A DNA stretch of 51,525 bases from an uncultured Acetatifactor sp. (GCA_910587755.1 CAJUNZ010000008.1:1-51525), one strand, 5' to 3'. Counted from the stretch's first letter, positions 39,602-49,015 are shown. Notes: generated by a model not told the origin, from the sequence alone. Numbers and translations: made by a program.

Positions 39602-40495
39602 TCAGGACTGCCGCCCTGTATCCCCGTCTTTCTTTTCCACATGGACCACAAGCTGCTCCGGCGCAATCCGGATGCCCTTCTCCTCCAGCTTCAGCTTGCA
39701 GTTCTCCGCCACCCGCCATTTTCCCTGCCAGAAGTCTTCCTGCCTGAACCAGCACCTCACGTTCAGAATCACACAGGAAGGGGCCAGTTCATCCACAAAC
39801 ACCAGCAGATCCCTGTCCTTCAGGGAAGCCTCCTCCTCCGTGACCACCTGCAGCAGCACCTCTTTGGCCGCTCTCAGATCCTCCTCGTAGGAAATGCGCA
39901 CTTTCACATCCATTCTCCGGGCCTCCTGCATGGTGACATTCACCAGGCTGTTGTTGGCCAGGTTGCCGTTGGGCAGGATCACCGTCTGGTTATCCGGCGT
40001 CACCAGCTCCGTATAAAAGATCTGAATCTGTGACACCGTCCCCTCGTGGCCGGTAAAACTTTCTTTGATATAGTCCCCCACCTTAAAGGGTTTTAAAACC
40101 AGAATCAGCACGCCCCCTGCCAGGTTGGACAGGCTGTCCTGGACAGCCAGGCCGATGGCCACTCCCGCCGATCCAAGCACCGCCACCACACTGGCGGCAT
40201 CCAGGCCAAAAGAAGAAGCCAGCATCATCACCAGCAGCACATACAGCGCCGCCTTGATAAAAGAATCCGTAAACTGAATGGCTCCCAGCTCTGCATTGGC
40301 CCGCATCATGGACTTTTTCACAATCCGGCGCACCAGTTTGATCAGATGCACTCCCACCAGAAAAAGCACTGCGGTGAGCAGAATCCGCAGGCCAAAGCCC
40401 ACAACCCTGTCAGGAAGCCGGTCCAGCAGATTCTGCATCATATCCGGCAGCGCATTTTCCGCGCTGCCGGACACTGCCAGGCCGAATATTCCCAC
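39602..40495 (-). CDS. MscS-type mechanosensitive channel
   Basis: 297 aa; GTG at 40495 overlapping the glgB stop by one base, with AAAGGA nine bases upstream. Three membrane helices: ILLTAVLFLVGVHLI, AALYVLLVMMLASSFG and the pore-lining TM3 (AVLGSAGVAIGLAVQDSLSNLAGG) with the Gly/Ala packing pattern of MscS. A beta domain (GGVLILVLKPFKVGDYIK, ILPNGNLANNSLVN) and the alpha/beta cytoplasmic cage follow. It releases solutes on hypo-osmotic shock. Coupled to glgB. Confidence 0.9.
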   Translation of the reverse strand: MGIFGLAVSGSAENALPDMMQNLLDRLPDRVVGFGLRILLTAVLFLVGVHLIKLVRRIVKKSMMRANAELGAIQFTDSFIKAALYVLLVMMLASSFGLDAASVVAVLGSAGVAIGLAVQDSLSNLAGGVLILVLKPFKVGDYIKESFTGHEGTVSQIQIFYTELVTPDNQTVILPNGNLANNSLVNVTMQEARRMDVKVRISYEEDLRAAKEVLLQVVTEEEASLKDRDLLVFVDELAPSCVILNVRCWFRQEDFWQGKWRVAENCKLKLEEKGIRIAPEQLVVHVEKKDGDTGRQS

Positions 40496-43260
40496 TACTT
40501 CTGATCCTTTCCGGACGTACTCTTCTGGCTTTTCCTGCCCCTGGTGCCGCCCTGCTTCTCAGTCAGCTGCTCCGCTCCGGCGGCCTTTCTGCCTCTGGCG
40601 CCGTCCTGCTTCTCAGCCAGCTCCTTCTCTCCGGCAGCCTTCCTGCCTTTGGCGCCGCCTCCGGCGGCAGCCTTGGAGCCTGAACCCTTTTTCCTGGAGC
40701 CGGCAGTCTTTTTCTTCTCTGAAGTCTCAGCGGCGGACTCCTGCTCTTCCAAAGCAGCCATCTCTGTCCCGGACACCTGGGCGGTCTCCTGACTCTCCGC
40801 AGCGGGCGCTTCCTCCTTCACCAGGGCTTCTCCAGCAACAGCTTCCCTCTCCCCAGTCTCCTCTGCCGGAACAAACTCTTCCAGGGCAGATTGTGCCCTG
40901 ACAGCTTCATCCACGTCATCCGCATCATCAGGGGCGGACGCAGACTCAGCGGCCTTTGCCACGGCGGCTTTCCCCCTGGTCCTGGAAGCAGTCTCACTCT
41001 CAGCGGCCTTCTTCTTGTCGTTCTTAGCCGCCTCCTTGGCAAGCTCCGCCGCCGTGAGAGGGACATACCTCAGAATGCTTAAGGACAGCGGCGCCAGATT
41101 TATGGTCACAGAGTAAGGCCTGTCATCCCACTCAACCTCCCTGCTCCTCTTCACGCGATTGTTCACAATGCCCGTGCCCCCATAGCGCTCATCGTCGGTG
41201 TTCAGCACCTCCTTGTACTTTCCATAGTAAGGTACACCTGTCGTGATCTCCCGCTCCACACCGGAGAAATTGGCCAGTACCACCAGCACGTCATTTTTCC
41301 CTTCTCCCTTTCTCAGGAAAGTCAGGTAGCAGTCATTGGCAGAGATATGGTTCACCCACTCAAAACCATTCGGGTCATCGTCCAGAACGGACAGCTCCGG
41401 CAGACTGCGGTAGCAATGGTTCAAGTCTTTCACCAGAGCCGCAATGCCCCTGTGCTCCGGCACCTGGGCCAGCTCCCACTGCACCCGCCTTCCCTCGTTC
41501 CACTCGTCAAATTCCCCCAGATCCTGCCCCATAAAGAGCAACTTCTTGCCCGGATGCACCATCATAAAAGCATATGTCAGCCTCAGATTGGCGAACTTCT
41601 GCTCCCTGTCGCCGGGCATCTTCCCCAGCATGGTGGCCTTTCCGTGTACCACCTCGTCATGGGAGAACACAAGCATAAATTTCTCGCTGTAGGCATAGAC
41701 CATGCTGAAAGTGAGCTCCCCGTGGTGGTGGCTGCGGAAATAAGGGTCAAACTTGATATACTGCAGATAATCGTTCATAAAGCCCATATTCCACTTCAGG
41801 TCAAAGCCCAGCCCGTCCTCCTCCAGATCCCCTGTGATCCTGGGAAAGGCCGTGCTCTCCTCGGCAATGGACAACACCCCGGGATTGCGCTTCTTCATGA
41901 TAGAATTCAGGTGCTTGATCAGCTCAATGGCCTCCAGATTTTCCTTGCCCCCGTAGATATTGGCCACCCACTCCCCGTCCTTCTTGCCATAGTCAAGATA
42001 GAGCATGCTGGCCACAGCGTCCATACGGATGCCGTCCACATGGAACTTCTCCACCCAGAACAGAGCGTTGGCAATGAGATAGTTGGACACCTGAGGCCTG
42101 CCGTAGTTGTAGATCAGAGTCCCCCAGTGAGGATGGCTTCCCTGTCTGGGATCCCTATGCTCATAGAGGCATGTCCCGTCAAAGTTGGACAGCCCGTACA
42201 CATCCCTGGGAAAATGGGCAGGCACCCAGTCCAGAATAACCCCTATCCCGGCCTTGTGGAGTTCATTGACAAAATACATAAAGTCTTCCGGCGTACCGTA
42301 TCTGGAGGTGGGAGCATAATACCCCACCACCTGGTATCCCCAGGAGGCGTCGAAGGGATGCTCCATCACCGGCATCAGCTCCACATGGGTGTACCCCATC
42401 TCCTTCACATAGGGAATCAGCCGGGCTGCGATTTCACGGTAATTGGCATAGGGCTCTCCCTCCGGGGCATCCGCCACAGAGCCCAGGTACATCTCGTACA
42501 CGCTCACAGGGGCGTTGCCGGTCTGGAATTTTTCCCTGGCCTTCAAAAATCCTGCGTCCCCCCAGGCAAAACCGTTCAGATCCGCCACCACAGACGCCGT
42601 CTCCGGGCGCAGCTGCGCGGCGTTTCCGTAAGGATCGGACTTCAGATAGGTCAGGCCTCCCTTGAGCTTCAGCTCATATTTATAGTTGTCCCCAGGGCCC
42701 GCATCAGGCAGGAAAAGCTCAAATATGCCCGAGTCCCCCAGCCTGCGCATCTGGTGCATCCTTCCGTCCCATCCGTTAAAATCTCCCACCACACTGATCC
42801 GCATGGCTCCGGGAGCCCAGACCGCAAAGTACACACCCTTCACACCTTCCAGAACCATGGGATGAGCTCCCAGTTTCTCATAGATGGTATAGTGTATGCC
42901 GTTCTTGAATTTTTCCATATCCTCCTGGGAGATCTGGGGCGAGAAACGGTATGCATCCCCCCGCGCCCGCTCTGTGCCGTCCTTTTCTTTTACCAGATAG
43001 TGGTACACAGGAAGATCCTCCGCCTTCTCCGGAAGCAGGGCTGCAAAATACCCGTCCTCGTCCGCAACCTCCATCTCCACTTTCCTGCCGTCCTTCTCAA
43101 ACACCATGGAAGCGCTCTCCGCACCGGGAAAATACGCCTGTACCAGTGTCTGCTTTCCCGCCGGATGGGGTCCCAGCAGTTCATGGGGATTGTCGCACTC
43201 AGAATAAATGATCTCCTCGATTTTAGGCCAGTTCATCAGCTGGTATGTTTTCTTGTCCAT
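40495..43260 (-). CDS. glgB: 1,4-alpha-glucan branching enzyme with a Lys/Ala/Glu-rich tail
   Basis: 921 aa. Core of ~736 residues: N-terminal carbohydrate-binding modules (WPKIEEIIYSECDNPHELLGPH; VYFAVWAPGAMRISVVGDFNGWD), then GH13 catalytic domain with nucleophile Asp in DGIRMDAVASM, acid Glu in SIAEESTAFP, and FSHDEVVHGK. Residues ~737-921 are low complexity, acidic then basic, with three GRK-containing repeats near the end. It adds alpha-1,6 branches to glycogen. No other glycogen genes are adjacent. The tail is not part of the family and is described under findings. Confidence 0.93.
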   Translation of the reverse strand: MDKKTYQLMNWPKIEEIIYSECDNPHELLGPHPAGKQTLVQAYFPGAESASMVFEKDGRKVEMEVADEDGYFAALLPEKAEDLPVYHYLVKEKDGTERARGDAYRFSPQISQEDMEKFKNGIHYTIYEKLGAHPMVLEGVKGVYFAVWAPGAMRISVVGDFNGWDGRMHQMRRLGDSGIFELFLPDAGPGDNYKYELKLKGGLTYLKSDPYGNAAQLRPETASVVADLNGFAWGDAGFLKAREKFQTGNAPVSVYEMYLGSVADAPEGEPYANYREIAARLIPYVKEMGYTHVELMPVMEHPFDASWGYQVVGYYAPTSRYGTPEDFMYFVNELHKAGIGVILDWVPAHFPRDVYGLSNFDGTCLYEHRDPRQGSHPHWGTLIYNYGRPQVSNYLIANALFWVEKFHVDGIRMDAVASMLYLDYGKKDGEWVANIYGGKENLEAIELIKHLNSIMKKRNPGVLSIAEESTAFPRITGDLEEDGLGFDLKWNMGFMNDYLQYIKFDPYFRSHHHGELTFSMVYAYSEKFMLVFSHDEVVHGKATMLGKMPGDREQKFANLRLTYAFMMVHPGKKLLFMGQDLGEFDEWNEGRRVQWELAQVPEHRGIAALVKDLNHCYRSLPELSVLDDDPNGFEWVNHISANDCYLTFLRKGEGKNDVLVVLANFSGVEREITTGVPYYGKYKEVLNTDDERYGGTGIVNNRVKRSREVEWDDRPYSVTINLAPLSLSILRYVPLTAAELAKEAAKNDKKKAAESETASRTRGKAAVAKAAESASAPDDADDVDEAVRAQSALEEFVPAEETGEREAVAGEALVKEEAPAAESQETAQVSGTEMAALEEQESAAETSEKKKTAGSRKKGSGSKAAAGGGAKGRKAAGEKELAEKQDGARGRKAAGAEQLTEKQGGTRGRKSQKSTSGKDQK

Positions 43261-43279
43261 AACCTGTATCCTTTCAAAA

Positions 43280-43293
43280 TGAATCTTGATTCA
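43280..43293. promoter_or_regulatory. Palindrome TGAATCTTGATTCA before glgB
   Basis: Perfect inverted repeat (6-bp arms, 2-base centre) 20 bases upstream of the glgB ATG, in the short gap after the DUF1015 gene. It could be an operator; no clear promoter hexamers are seen around it. Confidence 0.35.
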
Positions 43294-43296
43294 CAA

Positions 43297-44571
43297 TCAG
43301 TTTGGCAATGATAAAATGGAACCTTCCGGACCGCCATCCTCCAAGTGGTGCAGGAACAGCCCGCTCCTGAGCTTGGGTTCAAACCATGTGGACTTGGGCG
43401 GCATGAGCCTGCCCGCATCCGCAACCGCGAACAGCTCCCCGATGGAAGTGGGATACATGGAAAACGCCACCTTCATATCCGTGTGCACCCTTCGCTCCAG
43501 CTCTCCCAGCCCCCGGATGCCTCCCACAAAGTCAATCCTTTTGTCCGTCTTGGGATCCTGTATCCCCAGAACCGGCCCCAGCAGGTGGTTCTGGAGCAGG
43601 GACACATCCAATCCGTCCACGGCATCCTGGCTCAGGAGATGGGGCTTTGCGGCAAGACGATACCATTTTTCTCCCAGATACATCCCAAAGACTCCCTTTC
43701 TCTCCGGGCTGCAGGGCCGGTCCCACTCTTCCACGGCAAAATTCTCCCCTATCCTGCCCAGAAATTCCTCCTCCGTGAAACCGTTCAGGTCTTTGATCAC
43801 CCGGTTATAATCCAGAATGTGCAGCTCCTCATCAGGAAACAGCACGGAGAGAAAATAGTTGAATTCCTCACTGCCGTCATATCCCGTATGCTGCTGCCTT
43901 CGCAGCATGCCCACCCGCACGGCGGAAGCACAGCGGTGGTGGCCGTCCGCTATGTAGACGGCGGGAAGTTCCTCAAAGAGCAGCCGGATCTGCCGGATCC
44001 GCTCCTCCTCCCTGACCACCCACACACGGTGCCCGATACCGTCCTCCGACACAAAGTCATAGAGAGGTTTCTCCTTCTTGACCGCTTCGGTCAATTCCCG
44101 CAGCTCCCCGCAGGCCCGGTAGGCCAGAAAGATAGGCCCTGTCTGCATATTACAGACATCCACATGGCGCACCCTGTCCTCCTCCTTATCCGCCCTGGTG
44201 TTCTCGTGCTTTTTAATCACATTATTCCTGTAATCGTCGATGGAAGCACAGCCCACAATGCCCGTCTGGCTCCTGCCCTCCATGGTCAATTCATACAGAT
44301 AAAACACCGGCCTCTCTTCCCTGACAAACTGCCCCTCCCTGATACGGCTCTCCAACAGGGAAGCCGCTTTCCGGTACACTTCCGGCGCATAGGTGTCCAC
44401 CTCCGGGCCAAAGGCCGTCTCCGCCCTGTCCACTGCCAGAAAAGAATCCGGATTCCTCCTGACAGCCTGGACAGCTTCCTCCCGGTTGTACACATCATAG
44501 GGCAGAGCGGCGATCCTTTTCTCCATCCCCGGAGCAGGACGGTATGCGCGAAACGGTCTGATCTGTGCCAT
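43297..44571 (-). CDS. DUF1015 family protein
   Basis: 424 aa from ATG 44571 (MAQIRPFRAYRP), eight bases after AAGGGG; earlier in-frame ATGs (44577, 44646) lack good spacing. The family start is followed by RIAALPYDVYNREEA, GIVGCASIDDYRNNVIKKHENTR, VYIADGHHRCASAVR and the C-terminal STWFEPKLRSGLF. HHR and the KHENT stretch look like active-site residues. The biochemical role is unknown; in Clostridia it is often near serine biosynthesis genes, as it is here at about 2 kb distance, which may be relevant. Confidence 0.85.
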   Translation of the reverse strand: MAQIRPFRAYRPAPGMEKRIAALPYDVYNREEAVQAVRRNPDSFLAVDRAETAFGPEVDTYAPEVYRKAASLLESRIREGQFVREERPVFYLYELTMEGRSQTGIVGCASIDDYRNNVIKKHENTRADKEEDRVRHVDVCNMQTGPIFLAYRACGELRELTEAVKKEKPLYDFVSEDGIGHRVWVVREEERIRQIRLLFEELPAVYIADGHHRCASAVRVGMLRRQQHTGYDGSEEFNYFLSVLFPDEELHILDYNRVIKDLNGFTEEEFLGRIGENFAVEEWDRPCSPERKGVFGMYLGEKWYRLAAKPHLLSQDAVDGLDVSLLQNHLLGPVLGIQDPKTDKRIDFVGGIRGLGELERRVHTDMKVAFSMYPTSIGELFAVADAGRLMPPKSTWFEPKLRSGLFLHHLEDGGPEGSILSLPN

Positions 44572-44617
44572 TTCCATGTCCCCTTTTCTAAAATATACCT
44601 TTTTTCCCAATAGATAC

Positions 44618-44646
44618 ATTTTAACAAAAATATCTGTACTTAACAA
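44618..44646 (-). promoter_or_regulatory. Promoter of the DUF1015 gene
   Basis: Minus strand: TTGTTA (44646-44641), 17 bp, TAAAAT (44623-44618). Its -35 is almost the same DNA as the -35 of the rightward promoter next to it. Confidence 0.6.
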
Positions 44647-44668
44647 GCATCTAGTGCTAAACTATATT
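44640..44668 (+). promoter_or_regulatory. Promoter of the small acidic gene at 44709
   Basis: Plus strand: TTAACA (44640-44645), 17 bp, TATATT (44663-44668), 40 bases before the start codon. Confidence 0.65.
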
Positions 44669-44708
44669 TTAAAAATTGCATTAAATTTTTGAAAGGCGAG
44701 GTATTCCC

Positions 44709-44993
44709 ATGACAGATGAACAGAGAGTCATATTAGAGCGCATCAACAGTTATGCAGAAAACGTCCTGGGAGAGATTGATCCCCAGAAGGTGCAGGTGTC
44801 CGTACAGCTGGACAAGCTCAGGCCGGTGATGGAAGAGATCGCCGCCGAGAAAGGCATGAGCCTGGAGGATATGTTCATCCTTTACATGGACATCCAGAGC
44901 GAGGCCTCCTGTTCCACCAACGAAAAACTCCGGGAAAGCCTGCAGGATGTCAACGCAGGCATGGACGGGGCCTCCCCCCTGCTGTTCCGCTGA
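44709..44993 (+). CDS. Small acidic protein, unknown function
   Basis: 94 aa; ATG at 44709, AGGCGAGG upstream, own promoter and own terminator. Mostly helical, acidic (MTDEQRVILERINSYAENVLGEIDPQ..., then EEIAAEKGMSLEDMFILYMDIQSEASC). The opposite strand of this stretch has no plausible gene, so this is not a shadow. No family recognised; a soluble regulatory or partner protein is possible. Confidence 0.75.
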   Translation: MTDEQRVILERINSYAENVLGEIDPQKVQVSVQLDKLRPVMEEIAAEKGMSLEDMFILYMDIQSEASCSTNEKLRESLQDVNAGMDGASPLLFR

Positions 44994-45086
44994 AAAAAGT
45001 CCCTTTCCCAGCCACAGGCCTGCACAGCCCAAGGATACCTGCAGGATAAGGTTTCCCCGGGCCATTTATCCAAAAACAGTTTCACC

Positions 45087-45133
45087 AAAAACAGGATCCG
45101 CCTGCTTTTTGTCTGCGGGCGGATCCTGTTTTT
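45087..45133. terminator. Long bidirectional terminator
   Basis: AAAAACAGGATCCGCC (45087-45102) pairs with GGCGGATCCTGTTTTT (45118-45133): a 16-bp perfect stem with U-runs on both strands, ending the small gene from the left and the sulfatase gene from the right. Confidence 0.88.
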
Positions 45134-45139
45134 CCTGCC

Positions 45140-46633
45140 TTATTTATGTCTTACCGCTTCCTTCATGGGCAGCCCGGTGGAATAATCCAGCTGTCTGGGC
45201 TCATACTCCTCATTCTCCCTCTGGCGGGTGTAGCCGTCGCAGTCCCAGGTAGGATTCTCCAGATTTTTTCTCCAGGGCCTGAATTTCCACTGGTATCCCC
45301 GGAAAGGATCCCTGGTGAGATTCATCCAGTCAAGCAGCAGCTGGTGGAGCCTGACTTTCTCCTGGTCGCAGCTCTCATCCCAGATCAGATTCTTCATCTC
45401 GTAGGGATCCTGCTCCTGATCATAGAACTCATCCACCAGATCCAGAAGGTGGACCGCCAGCTTATAGCGCCCGTCAAAAATGGCCCGCATCATCTGAATC
45501 CCGCCAAAACCGTCGTGGTCAATCTCATAGCGGGTAAATTCCGTCACCACATACTCGTTTGTCCGGACCTCCGGATGGTACACCTCCTCCAGAAGACTCT
45601 TTCCCTCAAAGCATTTGGGAACCGGAAGTCCCATGTACTCCATCACCATGGCGGGAAGGTTGATATGGCTGACAGGATGCTCATCCACCACTCCCTGGGG
45701 CACCCCGGGACCTGCAATCAGCAGGGGCACACGGGCGATCTCATTGTACATCACAGGCCCCTTTGCATACAGACAGTGACTCTCCAGGGCATCCCCATGG
45801 TCGGAAGTATAGATCACCAGGGCATCGGGAGCATATTTGCTGATGCTCTCCATCACCCTCCCCAGCTGGGCGTCTGCAAAGGAATTGCAGCCCAGGAATC
45901 CGGACACTCGAATCTTGACCGCATCCCTGTCAGTCTCCCTGTTTCTTCCCGCCCAGATTTGCTGATACTGGGGCTTTCCCTCCAGAGTATCCCACACATT
46001 GGGAGATTTGGGGAATTCATAGCCGTCGAACATGGAGGCATAGGGTTCCGGGCAGAGCATGGGCTGGTGAGGTTCGTCCAGGGACACCGTCAGAAAGAAG
46101 TCCTCTTCTCCGTGTTTTTCCAGGAAGTCAATGGCCCGCTGGGTGCAGCGGTATCCGAAAGTAAAATCCGCCTCCACGCCCTTCCTGCAGGTCTCATACT
46201 GCCGGGAGGCCACTCTCTCCTCCTCCGTCAGTTCTTCCAGGTAATTCCTCATGTCATACCAGTACTCCGGGTCCCAGCCCTCCGGGCAGACTCCCAGCCC
46301 AAAATAGTCTCCCCCGTCCAGATGCCATTTCCCCACATAGGCCGTGCGGATCCCATTGTCGGATAGCCTCTGCCCGATGGTCTTCACATTTGCCCCCAGG
46401 GCAATGCAGTTTCCAAAGCTCCCGTTGGAGTGGGGATAGATTCCTGTGAACAGTGCCGACCGCGCAGGCCCGCAGACCGGCTGGCAGGAGTAGGCGTTCT
46501 GATAACGCACTCCCCTCTCCGCCAGAGCGTCCAGACAGGGAGTGCGCATGTCCGGGTTTCCGTAACAGCTCACCATGTCCTGTCGTGTAGAATCTGTCAT
46601 CAATAATACAATTTGTCTCTTTCCGGCTCCCAT
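45140..46633 (-). CDS. Sulfatase (formylglycine-dependent type)
   Basis: 497 aa; GAGGTAGAA before the ATG. Metal ligands in VLLMTDSTRQDMVSCYG; the C-x-P-x-R signature is C54-G-P-A-R (QPVCGPARSALFTGIYPH), which a maturase turns to formylglycine. Further anchors: AYVGKWHLDGGD, FLTVSLDEPHQPM and VIYTSDHGDALESH. No signal peptide, so it is cytoplasmic, and no anaerobic maturase (anSME) is adjacent. The substrate could be host-derived or dietary sulfated glycans. A phosphonate or phosphodiester hydrolase of the same fold is a less likely alternative. Confidence 0.85.
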   Translation of the reverse strand: MGAGKRQIVLLMTDSTRQDMVSCYGNPDMRTPCLDALAERGVRYQNAYSCQPVCGPARSALFTGIYPHSNGSFGNCIALGANVKTIGQRLSDNGIRTAYVGKWHLDGGDYFGLGVCPEGWDPEYWYDMRNYLEELTEEERVASRQYETCRKGVEADFTFGYRCTQRAIDFLEKHGEEDFFLTVSLDEPHQPMLCPEPYASMFDGYEFPKSPNVWDTLEGKPQYQQIWAGRNRETDRDAVKIRVSGFLGCNSFADAQLGRVMESISKYAPDALVIYTSDHGDALESHCLYAKGPVMYNEIARVPLLIAGPGVPQGVVDEHPVSHINLPAMVMEYMGLPVPKCFEGKSLLEEVYHPEVRTNEYVVTEFTRYEIDHDGFGGIQMMRAIFDGRYKLAVHLLDLVDEFYDQEQDPYEMKNLIWDESCDQEKVRLHQLLLDWMNLTRDPFRGYQWKFRPWRKNLENPTWDCDGYTRQRENEEYEPRQLDYSTGLPMKEAVRHK

Positions 46634-46695
46634 TTCTACCTCTTTTCTCGCCGGAAGTCCAAAAGGACACTGCCGCCCCCTGGAGCTCCCTGAAT

Positions 46696-47862
46696 TTATG
46701 CCTTCACAATCCTCACCCGGAACACACCGCTGATCTTCTCCAGAGCCTCCACCATATCCTGGGTGGGCTTCTCCTCCACGTCCAGCATGGTGTAAGCCAC
46801 TTCCCCCCGGGACTTGTTGGTCAGATCGCTGATGTTAATGCCCTTGTCGCCGAATTCGGCGGCGAACTTGGTGATCATATTGGCGATATTTTTGTGGAAA
46901 ATCGCCACCCGCCCTGCCTTGGTACAGATTCCCATATCGCAGGAAGGATAGTTCACACTGTTCTTGATATTGCCGTTCTCCAGATAGTCCATCATTTCTT
47001 CCACAGCCATCACGGCACAGTTGTCCTCGGACTCCGCCGTGCTGGCTCCCAGATGGGGGATCACAATACAGCCCGGCTGTCCTGCCGTGACAGGGTTGGG
47101 GAAATCGGACACATACCGGGCGATCTTGCCGCTCTGGATCCCCTCCAGAACATCCTTCTCATTTGCCAGCAGGTCCCTGGCAAAATTCAGCAGAATCACA
47201 CCCTTTTTCATCTTTGCAATGGACACCGCATTGATCATGCCCCTGGTGGAGTCCATCAAAGGCACATGGATGGTGATGTAATCACACTGGGAGTAGATAT
47301 CGTCCTCATTGAGCACATGGATCACTGACCGGCTCAGACTCCAGGCCGCGTTCACGGACAGATAAGGATCGTACCCGTAAACTTCCATCCCCAGGGACAC
47401 CGCAGCGTTGGCCACCTTCACCCCGATGGCCCCTAGGCCGATGACACCCAGCCTCTTGCCCATGATCTCGGTGCCGGCAAAATTCTTCTTCTCCTTCTCT
47501 GCAGCCTTGGTGATATCCCCGTTCTCCCGGGAAGCTTCCACCCACTTAATGCCGCCCACCACATCCCGGGCCGCCAGAAGCATCCCCGCCAGCACCAGCT
47601 CCTTCACCCCATTGGCATTTGCTCCAGGGGTGTTGAACACCACAATACCGTGCTCCGCGCATTTATCCAGGGGAATGTTGTTCACTCCGGCCCCGGCCCT
47701 GGCCACCGCCAGAAGCCCTTCCGGCAGCTCCATGTCATGCATGGAAGCGCTCCTGACCAGAATGCCGTCCGCCTCCTCAAACTGAGCGGTGATCTCGTAT
47801 TTTTCGCTGAAATTCTTAAGCCCCACATCGGCGATGGGGTTCAGACAATTGATCTTATACAT
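46696..47862 (-). CDS. serA: D-3-phosphoglycerate dehydrogenase
   Basis: 388 aa; GAGGAG site. Substrate part (GILVRSASMHDMELP, RAGAGVNNIPLDKC), NAD-binding GVIGLGAIGVKVANAA, catalytic His in CIVIPHLGASTAESEDN, and a C-terminal ACT-type domain (VAIFHKNIANMITKF to the end) for serine control. It oxidises 3-phosphoglycerate to start serine synthesis; SerC follows in the pathway and its gene lies 31 bases upstream in the same transcript. No serB in the window. Confidence 0.93.
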   Translation of the reverse strand: MYKINCLNPIADVGLKNFSEKYEITAQFEEADGILVRSASMHDMELPEGLLAVARAGAGVNNIPLDKCAEHGIVVFNTPGANANGVKELVLAGMLLAARDVVGGIKWVEASRENGDITKAAEKEKKNFAGTEIMGKRLGVIGLGAIGVKVANAAVSLGMEVYGYDPYLSVNAAWSLSRSVIHVLNEDDIYSQCDYITIHVPLMDSTRGMINAVSIAKMKKGVILLNFARDLLANEKDVLEGIQSGKIARYVSDFPNPVTAGQPGCIVIPHLGASTAESEDNCAVMAVEEMMDYLENGNIKNSVNYPSCDMGICTKAGRVAIFHKNIANMITKFAAEFGDKGINISDLTNKSRGEVAYTMLDVEEKPTQDMVEALEKISGVFRVRIVKA

Positions 47863-47893
47863 AACTCTCCTCTTCTCTCACGTCACAACAAAG

Positions 47894-48973
47894 TCAGTTT
47901 CTCTTCTCAAAATCCTTCATGAACGCCGCCAGTTTCTCCACACCTTCCATGGGCATGGCGTTGTAGATGCTGGCGCGCATGCCGCCCACGCTCCTGTGTC
48001 CTTTCAGGTTCTCGAAGCCTGCCTCCTTTGCCTCCTTGACAAATTTCGCGTCCAGCTCCTGGTTGCCCGTCACAAAAGGCACATTCATCAGGGAGCGGTC
48101 TTCCCTGCGGACAGTCCCGTGAAAAAGACTGCTGCCGTCCAGGAAATCATAGAGAATACCGGCTTTCTTCTCATTGTACGCCTTCATGGCCTCCAGGCCG
48201 CCCTTCCCCTTCAGCCACTTAAACACCTTGCCGCAGATATAGATGCCGTAGGCGGGAGGGGTGTTGTACAGGGAATTGTTGTCCACATGGGTCTTATAGC
48301 GCAGCATGGTGGGCGTGCCCGGAAGCACCTCCTCTGTCACCAGATCCTCCCGGACAATCACGATAACCACCCCTGCGGGGCCGATATTTTTCTGCACACC
48401 CCCGTAGATCAGCCCGTATTTTGCCACATCCACCGGCTCGGAGAGGAAACAGCTGGACACATCCGCCACCAGGGGCTTTCCCTTGGTGTCAGGCAGGGTC
48501 TTGAACTTGGTGCCGTAGATGGTATTGTTCTCGCAGATATACACATAGTCCGCATCCGGGCTCACAGGCAGATCGGAGCAGTCCGGAATATAGGAAAAAG
48601 TCTCATCTTCAGAAGAGGCAATCTTGTTGGCTTTTCCGTAGAGAGCCGCCTCCTGGTAAGCTTTCCTGGCCCACTGCCCTGTCACAATGTAGTCTGCAAC
48701 CCGGTTTTTCATCAGGTTCATGGGAATCATGGCAAACTGCTGGCTGGCGCCTCCCTGGAGGAAGAGCACTTTATAGTTGTCAGGAATCCCCATCAGCTCC
48801 CGCAGATCCGCCTCCGCCTCCTTGATGATGGTCTCATACGCCTTGGAGCGGTGGCTCATCTCCATGACGGACATGCCCGTGCCCCTGTAATCCAGCATTT
48901 CCTCCGCTGCCTCCCGCAGCACCTCCTCCGGCAGGACAGCGGGTCCCGCGGAAAAATTATATACTCTTGCCAT
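47894..48973 (-). CDS. serC: Phosphoserine aminotransferase
   Basis: 359 aa; GGAGGAG before ATG. Start ARVYNFSAGPAVLPEEVLREA is family-typical; PLP Lys in GGVQKNIGPAGVVIVIV; later FKWLKGKGGLEAM and the C-terminal GHRSVGGMRASIYNAMP. Transfers amino groups to 3-phosphohydroxypyruvate, second step of serine synthesis. Full length. Followed by serA. Confidence 0.95.
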   Translation of the reverse strand: MARVYNFSAGPAVLPEEVLREAAEEMLDYRGTGMSVMEMSHRSKAYETIIKEAEADLRELMGIPDNYKVLFLQGGASQQFAMIPMNLMKNRVADYIVTGQWARKAYQEAALYGKANKIASSEDETFSYIPDCSDLPVSPDADYVYICENNTIYGTKFKTLPDTKGKPLVADVSSCFLSEPVDVAKYGLIYGGVQKNIGPAGVVIVIVREDLVTEEVLPGTPTMLRYKTHVDNNSLYNTPPAYGIYICGKVFKWLKGKGGLEAMKAYNEKKAGILYDFLDGSSLFHGTVRREDRSLMNVPFVTGNQELDAKFVKEAKEAGFENLKGHRSVGGMRASIYNAMPMEGVEKLAAFMKDFEKRN

Positions 48974-49015
48974 TTCTTTCTCCTCCTCAAACCTAAATAT
49001 ATGCAGCTGTATTCC

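Noticed and set aside
41347..43311. Long plus-strand frame (654 codons)
   Set aside because: Antisense to the conserved catalytic domain of glgB, without a recognisable family or site.
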